Shown here: piece by piece, positions 32,906 to 38,187 of the stretch
How positions within the stretch are numbered: position 1 is the first letter of the stretch
Layout: each line of letters starts with the position of its first letter
Source: Variovorax sp.
GTDB lineage: Bacteria; Pseudomonadota; Gammaproteobacteria; Burkholderiales; Burkholderiaceae_C
Direction of reading: 5' to 3'
DNA: 38,187 bases
Assembly: GCA_017744285.1 (NCBI GenBank)
Contig: JAGIBP010000032.1
Location: 1 to 38,187 of the forward strand
The notes under the pieces: model-generated
The model's input: the letters and a program-made list of their open reading frames with translations, nothing else
What the model was told of the DNA's origin: nothing
Databases searched by the model: none
Translations under genes and position numbers: made by a program

Positions 32906-34453
32906 TCAGCGCAGGAGCGAGAGCACGCCTTGCGTGGTCTGGTTCGCCTGGGCCAGCACCGAGGTACCAGCTTGCTGCAGGATCTGGGCGCGCGTCATGT
33001 TCGACACTTCCACCGCGTAGTCGGCATCTTCGATACGCGAACGGGCAGCCGACAGGTTGTTGACGGTGTTGTTCAGGTTCGTGATGGTCGACTCGAAGCG
33101 GTTCTGGATCGCGCCGAGGCTGCTACGCAGCGTGTCCACGCCTTGGAGCGCCTTGTCGATCGCAGCGAGCGGATCGGGGTTGAGCTGCTCGCCCAGCGTC
33201 ACGGTGCCGTCGTTGGCAACGTTGGCCTTGTAGTACACGTCCGTACCGTTCGCGCTGCCCTTGACCACGTAGCCGCCGTCGCTGCCGTCGGCGTTCGTGA
33301 CCTTGTGCAGCGTCGGCGAGCTGCCGACGGCTGCCGAGGACAGACCCGAGAGGTTGGCCGTGACCGCGGGAACCGCGACCGGGGGCACTTCGTAGCTGGT
33401 GATCGAGTCGGAGATGCCGGTCGTCGGAGCGGCAGCCGTCGCGAAGTCGGCGCTGTCGTAGCTGACCTGGCCGGTCGTCGCATCGAAGGTGGCCGAGATC
33501 ACGGTCGCGCCGCTGTCCTTCGACACGAACCAGTCGCCGTTCTGGTCGACGTACATGTCGATCGAGGCAGCAGCGTCGGTGTTGACGGCCTTGACATTGT
33601 CGACGTTGACGGTGGCGCCAGTGCCGGTGGAGATTTCCTGGCCAGCAGCAGCCAGCGTCGCCGTCGGGGCGGCACCCAGCGCGGCCGAACCGTCGAACTT
33701 GAGCGTGCCCGAAGCGCTCTCGTAGGTGGCGGAGTAGAAGGTCGTGCCACCGTCGTCGGAGACATACAGCGTGTCGGCGTCGGCGTCGTCGACGTACACG
33801 GTGTACGAGCTGGCAGCGGCGCTGTCGACAGCCGTGAGGTTCACCGAGGTGGTGGCGCCCGACGAGCCCGGGACGACAGTCGTCGTGGCCGAAGCGGACA
33901 CGGTCGACAGGTCCAGCGCCTTCTTCGTGATGTCGAGGTTGCCGAGGCCCAGCGTCTTCGACGTGATTTCCTTCAGGTCGATGTCGATGGACTCGCCGTC
34001 GTTCGCGCCGACCTGGATGCTCAGCTTCTGGTCCTTGGCCAGCACGTTGACGCCGTTGAACTGGGTCTGGGCCGAGACGCGGTCGATTTCTTCGAGGCGC
34101 TGCTTGATTTCAGCCTGGATCGAGTCGAGGTCGGTGCCCGAGTTCGTGCCGTTGGCGGCCTGCACCGACAGTTCGCGGATGCGCTGCAGGTTGTTGTTGA
34201 TTTCGTTCAGCGAGCCTTCGGTCGTCTGAGCGATCGAGATGCCGTCGTTGGCGTTGCGGGCGGCTTGGGTCAGGCCCTTGACGTTGGCGGTGAAGCGGTT
34301 GGCGATGGCCTGACCGGCGGCGTCATCCTTGGCGCTGTTGATGCGCATGCCGGAAGACAGACGCTCGATCGCCGAGTTCAGCGAGCTTTGCGACTTGTTC
34401 AGGTTGTTTTGCGCAACCAAGGACAGGTAGTTGGTGTTGATAACTTGCGACAT
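32906..34453 (-). CDS. fliC: Flagellin
   Basis: A 515-residue filament subunit. The conserved D0/D1 ends are clear: [40 protein letters not shown] and [14 protein letters not shown] at the N-terminus (1 to about 175), and [17 protein letters not shown] and [15 protein letters not shown] at the C-terminus (about 430-515). The central ~250 residues are Thr/Ser/Ala/Asp-rich and hypervariable, exposed on the filament. AGGAG lies 7 nt before the ATG. It is driven by the sigma-28 promoter at 34550-34576. FliS and FliD follow downstream. Confidence 0.98.
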   Translation of the reverse strand: MSQVINTNYLSLVAQNNLNKSQSSLNSAIERLSSGMRINSAKDDAAGQAIANRFTANVKGLTQAARNANDGISIAQTTEGSLNEINNNLQRIRELSVQAANGTNSGTDLDSIQAEIKQRLEEIDRVSAQTQFNGVNVLAKDQKLSIQVGANDGESIDIDLKEITSKTLGLGNLDITKKALDLSTVSASATTTVVPGSSGATTSVNLTAVDSAAASSYTVYVDDADADTLYVSDDGGTTFYSATYESASGTLKFDGSAALGAAPTATLAAAGQEISTGTGATVNVDNVKAVNTDAAASIDMYVDQNGDWFVSKDSGATVISATFDATTGQVSYDSADFATAAAPTTGISDSITSYEVPPVAVPAVTANLSGLSSAAVGSSPTLHKVTNADGSDGGYVVKGSANGTDVYYKANVANDGTVTLGEQLNPDPLAAIDKALQGVDTLRSSLGAIQNRFESTITNLNNTVNNLSAARSRIEDADYAVEVSNMTRAQILQQAGTSVLAQANQTTQGVLSLLR

Positions 34454-34549
34454 GCGCAGACTCCTAAGTAGAAGAAAGGTTAAATTCCGGCTTTTGGACC
34501 GTAACGCTGGGGATCTGCCCTTTCGGGATTCAAGCCATCGTTGAGTTGG

Positions 34550-34576
34550 TTATCGACCGGGCCTCTCAAACGTTTA
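34550..34576 (-). promoter_or_regulatory. Sigma-28 (FliA) promoter of fliC
   Basis: Read on the minus strand: TAAA (34573-34576), 15-nt spacer, GTCGATAA (34550-34557). This matches the FliA consensus TAAA-N15-GCCGATAA with one mismatch. The predicted start is near 34543, giving a leader of about 90 nt before the fliC ATG. Confidence 0.92.
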
Positions 34577-34618
34577 GGGTGCGGGAAGCAAAATCTTTCG
34601 CCGCCGCCAGCGCGCGCC

Positions 34619-34945
34619 TCAAGCCTGCAGCCCCATCACTTCCTGATAAGCCGCCACGAGCCGGTTGCGCACCTGCAGGCCGGTCTGGAACGCCACGTTG
34701 GCCTTCTGCAGGTCGACCATCACGTCATTGAGCGCCACGCCCGGCTTGCCGAGTTCGAAGGCTTCGGCCTGGCCGTAGGCGTGGTTCTGCGCGCCACTGA
34801 TGTTGTCCAGCGAACGCTTGAGTTCGGCCGCGAAGCCGCCCGATTCGGAGACCGCGCGCGACGCGGCGGGCGTGGTCGAGAAGCCCGCCTGCACGGCGGT
34901 GGCGCGCATCTGCTGCAGGACGGATTCGATGGCGGAGATCGACAT
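34619..34945 (-). CDS. fliE: Flagellar hook-basal body protein FliE
   Basis: A 108-residue protein that joins the MS ring to the rod. The family C-terminal part is clear: FELGKPGVALNDVMVDLQKA, NVAFQTGLQVRNRLVAAYQEVM. It is divergent from fliF and lies upstream of fliC, whereas in enterics fliE and fliF are divergent in the same way. The ribosome site is weak (AAGAAAG). A 165-nt gap with the sigma-28 promoter separates it from fliC. Confidence 0.95.
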   Translation of the reverse strand: MSISAIESVLQQMRATAVQAGFSTTPAASRAVSESGGFAAELKRSLDNISGAQNHAYGQAEAFELGKPGVALNDVMVDLQKANVAFQTGLQVRNRLVAAYQEVMGLQA

Positions 34946-35232
34946 GGCGAATGACTTTCTTGTTCGTGCTTGAAGGTTGCTAAGGAAGCGCGCGGGCGCC
35001 CCGGTGTCCTTTCAGCGTAACAAGGGAACTCCCCGATTCATGCCGCCAACAAGCGGCAAAAACCCCCGCTGTTCGAGCCATCGATTTCCGACCGCCTCCT
35101 GACAATCGATCGCGAAACGAAAAGTCCGCTGACCCTGTCATCGGCCTCCGGCATGAAATCTGAACAACAAACATCAAGCTTCACCATGACGACGGACCGC
35201 GACTGCGCAACAGCCCTGACGAGGACGTCGGC
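34946..35232. promoter_or_regulatory. Divergent fliE / fliF promoter region
   Basis: A 287-nt non-coding region that must carry class 2 promoters in both directions. A small dyad TGCCGC-N6-GCGGCA lies at 35041-35058. GAGGA before the ATG at 35233 is the fliF ribosome site. I could not assign FlhDC boxes or -10/-35 elements with confidence. Confidence 0.5.
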
Positions 35233-37002
35233 ATGACCGCTGCGGCCACGCCCGCGAACGAGATGCCGCCGGCGGCCTCTTCGCTCCCTCCGCTCCTCGA
35301 TCGCCTGCGCGGGCAGCCCAAGCTGCCCCTGATCGTCGGCGGCGCCGCACTGGTCGCCGCCGCTGCGGCGTTCACGCTGTGGAACCACGGCCCCGAGTAC
35401 AAGGTGCTCTACACCAACGTGTCGGACCGCGACGGCGGCGCGATCATCGCGTCGCTGCAGCAGATGAACGTGCCGTACAAGTTCGCCGAGGGCGGCGGCG
35501 CGATCCTGATCCCGGGCGACAAGGTGCCCGAGGCGCGCCTGAAGCTGGCTTCGCAGGGCCTGCCCAAGGCCGGCGGCGTGGGCTTCGAGCTCATGGACAA
35601 CCAGAAGTTCGGCACCAGCCAGTTCGCCGAGCAGGTCAACTACCAGCGCGCGCTCGAAGGCGAGCTCGCGCGGTCGATCGAATCCATCGGCACCGTCGAA
35701 TCGGCGCGCGTGCACCTCGCGATTCCGAAGCCCTCGCTCTTCGTGCGCGAGCAGAAGAAGCCCTCGGCCTCGGTGGTGCTCACGCTGCAGCGCGGCCGCA
35801 GCATCGACGAAGGCGCGGTAAGCGCGATCGCGCACATGATCTCCAGCAGCGTGCCGGAGCTCGACGCCAAGAGCGTGACGGTGGTCGACCAGCGCGGCAA
35901 CCTGCTGTCGGCCGCCAACAGCGGCGCACGCGGGCTCGACGTGAGCCAGCTCAAGTACGTGCAGGAGATCGAGCAGGGCTACATCCGCCGCATCGAGGCC
36001 ATCCTGCAGCCGATCGTCGGCGCGAGCAACGTGCGCGCGCAGGTGGCGGCGGACATCGACTTCTCCATCGTCGAGCACACCGACGAGAAGTACGGCCCCA
36101 ATGGCGACCCCTCGCGCGCGGCGATCCGCAGCCAGCAGTCGAGCGAATCGACGCAGCACGGTGCGGTCCCGCCGGGCGGCGTGCCGGGCGCGCTGTCGAA
36201 CCAGCCGCCGGTGAATCCGACGGCGCCGATCACGAATCCGCAGCAGCCGGGCCAGGCCGGTGCACCGGGCGCGCAGAACGCCCAGGGCGCCCGTGGCGCG
36301 CAAGGCGCGGGCGCGCCCAACGCCGGCGGCGCGAACACCGCCGTCACCACGGCCGCCGCTTCCGCCCCCGGCAGCGCGCGCAAGGACGTGACGACCAACT
36401 ACGAACTCGACCGCTCGATCCGCCACGTGCAACAGGGCGCGGGCGCGGTCAAGCGCCTGTCGGTCGCGGTGGTGGTGAACTACAAGGACGGCACCGAAGG
36501 CGGCAAGGCCACCCAGCGCGCGCTGACGCCGGTCGAACTCGAACAGATCCGCAACCTGGCCAAGGAAGCGATGGGCTTCAGCCAGGAGCGCGGCGATTCG
36601 CTCAACGTGGTCAACAGCGCCTTCGCCGATGACCGCGAGCCGCCGGCGCCCGAAGTGCCGTTCTGGCGGGACGCGCAGAACATCGAGATCGGCAAGACCG
36701 TCGGCAACTACCTGCTGATCGCCCTGCTCGCGCTCTTTGCCTGGTTCGCGGTGCTGCGGCCGCTGCTGCGCAAGCACCTGGCGCCGCCGCCGGCACCGGA
36801 GCCGGTCGCCTCGGCGCCGGAGCCCGCGTCGGACGAGCCCGCGCTCGACGACGGCCCGCAGATCTCCGCCGAAGAGGCCCTGCGCGTGCGCGAGGCCGCG
36901 CGCCAGAAGGCCGACATGGAATACGCCCATCAGCTCGGCGACCAGGACCCCAAGCTGGTCGCCACCCTGATCCAGCACTGGATGAACACCCATGATCAGT
37001 GA
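35233..37002 (+). CDS. fliF: Flagellar MS-ring protein FliF
   Basis: A 589-residue membrane protein that forms the MS ring and houses the export gate. The first membrane helix (about 31-50, LPLIVGGAALVAAAAAF) is followed by the ring-building motifs (YKVLYTNVSDRDGGAI, GGAILIPGDKV, LARSIESIGTVESARVHLAIP). A Gln/Pro/Gly/Ala-rich periplasmic stretch lies at about 315-375. The second helix (about 492-511, YLLIALLALFAWFAVL) leads to the C-terminal FliG-binding tail. It overlaps fliG by 11 nt. Confidence 0.97.
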   Translation: MTAAATPANEMPPAASSLPPLLDRLRGQPKLPLIVGGAALVAAAAAFTLWNHGPEYKVLYTNVSDRDGGAIIASLQQMNVPYKFAEGGGAILIPGDKVPEARLKLASQGLPKAGGVGFELMDNQKFGTSQFAEQVNYQRALEGELARSIESIGTVESARVHLAIPKPSLFVREQKKPSASVVLTLQRGRSIDEGAVSAIAHMISSSVPELDAKSVTVVDQRGNLLSAANSGARGLDVSQLKYVQEIEQGYIRRIEAILQPIVGASNVRAQVAADIDFSIVEHTDEKYGPNGDPSRAAIRSQQSSESTQHGAVPPGGVPGALSNQPPVNPTAPITNPQQPGQAGAPGAQNAQGARGAQGAGAPNAGGANTAVTTAAASAPGSARKDVTTNYELDRSIRHVQQGAGAVKRLSVAVVVNYKDGTEGGKATQRALTPVELEQIRNLAKEAMGFSQERGDSLNVVNSAFADDREPPAPEVPFWRDAQNIEIGKTVGNYLLIALLALFAWFAVLRPLLRKHLAPPPAPEPVASAPEPASDEPALDDGPQISAEEALRVREAARQKADMEYAHQLGDQDPKLVATLIQHWMNTHDQ

Positions 37003-37990
37003 ACTCGGAACCCGAAAGGCCGCCATCCTCCTGCTGGCGCTCGGTGAAGATCGCGCGGCCGCCGCGCTCCACCACCTTCCCACCGCCGAGGTCCAGACGC
37101 TGGGCCTCGCGATGGCCAAGCTCAGTGCCGTCTCGAAGGAAGAGCTGGCCTCGGTGCTGGCCGAATTCCGGCACGAGACGGAGCAGCTCTCCGCGCTGCA
37201 CCTGGGCTCGAGCAGCTACATCCGCGCCGTGCTCAAGAAGGCACTGGGCGACGACCGCGCGAGCAACCTGCTGGAAGACATCCTGGCGGCGGACGAGCCG
37301 CACAGCGGCATCGAGCGGCTCAACCAGCTCGAAGCGGGCGAAGTGGCCGAACTCATCCGCGACGAGCATCCGCAGATCCTCGCCACGGTGCTCATCCACC
37401 TGGATCGCATGAAGGCCTCGGAAGTGCTGGAGAAGCTGCCGACGCGCCTGCGCCACGACGTCATCATGCGGATCGCCACCTTCGGCGGCGTGCAGCCCTC
37501 GGCGCTCAGCGAACTCACCGACGTGCTCACCGAGATGCTGTCGGGCCAGGGGCTCAAGCGCAGCCGTCTCGGCGGCGTGCGCACCGCGGCGGAGATCGTC
37601 AACCTCATGGCGAGCGCGCAGGAAGAAGAAGCGATCGCCCATGTGCGCGAAGTGGACGAGACCCTGGCGCAGCGCATCGTGGACGAGATGTTCGTCTTCG
37701 AGAACCTGCTGGGCCTCGAAGACCGCAGCATCCAGCGCCTGCTCAAGGACATCGAGTCCGACTCGCTCATCATCGCGCTCAAGGGCGCGCCGCAGGAACT
37801 GCGCGACAAGTTCCTCAGCAACATGTCCACGCGCGCCGCAGAAACGCTGCGCGAGGACATGGAGCTGCGCGGTCCGGTGCGCGTGTCGCAGGTCGAGACC
37901 GAACAGAAGTCGATCCTGCAGGTGGCCCGCCGCCTGGCCGAGGCCGGCGAAATCGTGATTGCAGCGCCTGGCACCGATGACTTTGTCTAA
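36992..37990 (+). CDS. fliG: Flagellar motor switch protein FliG
   Basis: A 332-residue rotor protein that binds FliF, FliM and MotA. The N-domain (GTRKAAILLLALGEDRAA), the middle domain with DEHPQILATVLIHL, and the C-terminal torque domain (MFVFENLLGLEDRSIQRLLK, then the charged helix) are in order. The length matches E. coli (331). Its ATG lies inside the end of fliF and its own stop lies inside fliH, so fliF-fliG-fliH are tightly coupled. Confidence 0.98.
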   Translation: MISELGTRKAAILLLALGEDRAAAALHHLPTAEVQTLGLAMAKLSAVSKEELASVLAEFRHETEQLSALHLGSSSYIRAVLKKALGDDRASNLLEDILAADEPHSGIERLNQLEAGEVAELIRDEHPQILATVLIHLDRMKASEVLEKLPTRLRHDVIMRIATFGGVQPSALSELTDVLTEMLSGQGLKRSRLGGVRTAAEIVNLMASAQEEEAIAHVREVDETLAQRIVDEMFVFENLLGLEDRSIQRLLKDIESDSLIIALKGAPQELRDKFLSNMSTRAAETLREDMELRGPVRVSQVETEQKSILQVARRLAEAGEIVIAAPGTDDFV

Positions 37991-38187
37991 CAAGCACGCC
38001 TTCGCGCCCGGCGCGCGCGCGCTGCTGGCATCCGCCTACGCCCGGCCCGCCGGCCCCGCGGCCGCACCGCAGCCCTCGCGGCCGTCCAAGCCGATGCTCT
38101 CGGCCTGGCAGCGCTGGGAGATGGACACACTCGACGAGCCCGAGCCGGCGCCGGCCGCCGCGCGCGGCGCCCCGCCGGCCGAGGTCG
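37977..38187 (+). CDS. fliH: Flagellar export ATPase regulator FliH, 3' end missing
   Basis: The first 70 codons of a gene starting at ATG 37977, overlapping fliG by 14 nt, and open to the window edge. The start MTLSNKHAFAPGARALLASA is followed by a Pro/Ala-rich segment and AWQRWEMDTLDEPEP, the aromatic N-terminal motif typical of FliH, which docks the FliI ATPase to the C ring and FlhA. The position after fliG supports the call. Most of the protein is outside the window. Confidence 0.85.
   Translation, partial: MTLSNKHAFAPGARALLASAYARPAGPAAAPQPSRPSKPMLSAWQRWEMDTLDEPEPAPAAARGAPPAEV

Noticed and set aside
35038..37119. 693-residue open frame on the minus strand, antisense to fliF
   Set aside because: It runs through the fliF coding strand complement and the intergenic region, with low-complexity sequence and no ribosome site of note.
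1..38187. CRISPR arrays, rRNA, complete insertion sequences
   Set aside because: No regularly spaced direct repeats, no rRNA sequence, and no terminal inverted repeats with an intact transposase were found.

Overview
The window is high-GC DNA (about 70 % in a row counted by hand) from a betaproteobacterium. It is most likely Burkholderiales, family Comamonadaceae, near Variovorax. The pointers are a Bug-type solute-binding protein, FlhDC together with FlhF/FlhG and CheD, the gene order, and the protein sequences. This placement is by recognition; no search was run.

Positions 1-8479 are housekeeping and accessory metabolism. They hold the 3' part of pepN, an uncharacterised lipoprotein gene, fbp, a tRNA-Thr(CGT) followed by a strong hairpin terminator, a divergent LysR regulator / Bug solute-binding protein pair, an M20 amidohydrolase and an outer-membrane porin. 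The LysR-Bug-M20 set looks like a regulated unit that binds and hydrolyses an N-acylated or amidated compound.

Positions 8543-38187 are one large flagellar and chemotaxis region. On the minus strand, in transcription order, it holds fliE, fliC, flaG, fliD, fliS, fliT, a fliK-like gene, a small FlhB C-domain gene, flhD, flhC, motA, motB, cheA, a degenerate EAL-HDOD gene, cheR, cheD, cheB, cheY, cheZ, flhB, flhA, flhF, flhG and fliA. On the plus strand fliF, fliG and the start of fliH run off the right edge. FlhDC is the master regulator, FliA (sigma-28) drives late genes, and a near-perfect sigma-28 promoter lies in front of fliC. Many neighbours overlap by 4 nt (flhD/flhC, cheR/cheD, cheD/cheB, flhB/flhA, flhA/flhF, fliK/flhB-like), which suggests translational coupling.

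The most unusual features are these. (1) FlhF is 836 residues, and its last ~400 residues look like a decayed IS4-family transposase fused to the SRP-type GTPase. (2) A lower-GC, opposite-strand island between cheZ and flhB holds a VgrG N-terminus joined directly to a PAAR domain, then a duplicated-domain gene broken by one extra C. (3) A FliK-like gene is paired with a stand-alone FlhB C-terminal domain gene. (4) FlhG lacks the P-loop lysine. (5) A catalytically dead EAL-HDOD gene sits where cheW and a receptor gene are often found. (6) Sigma-28-like promoters lie in front of flhD and cheR.
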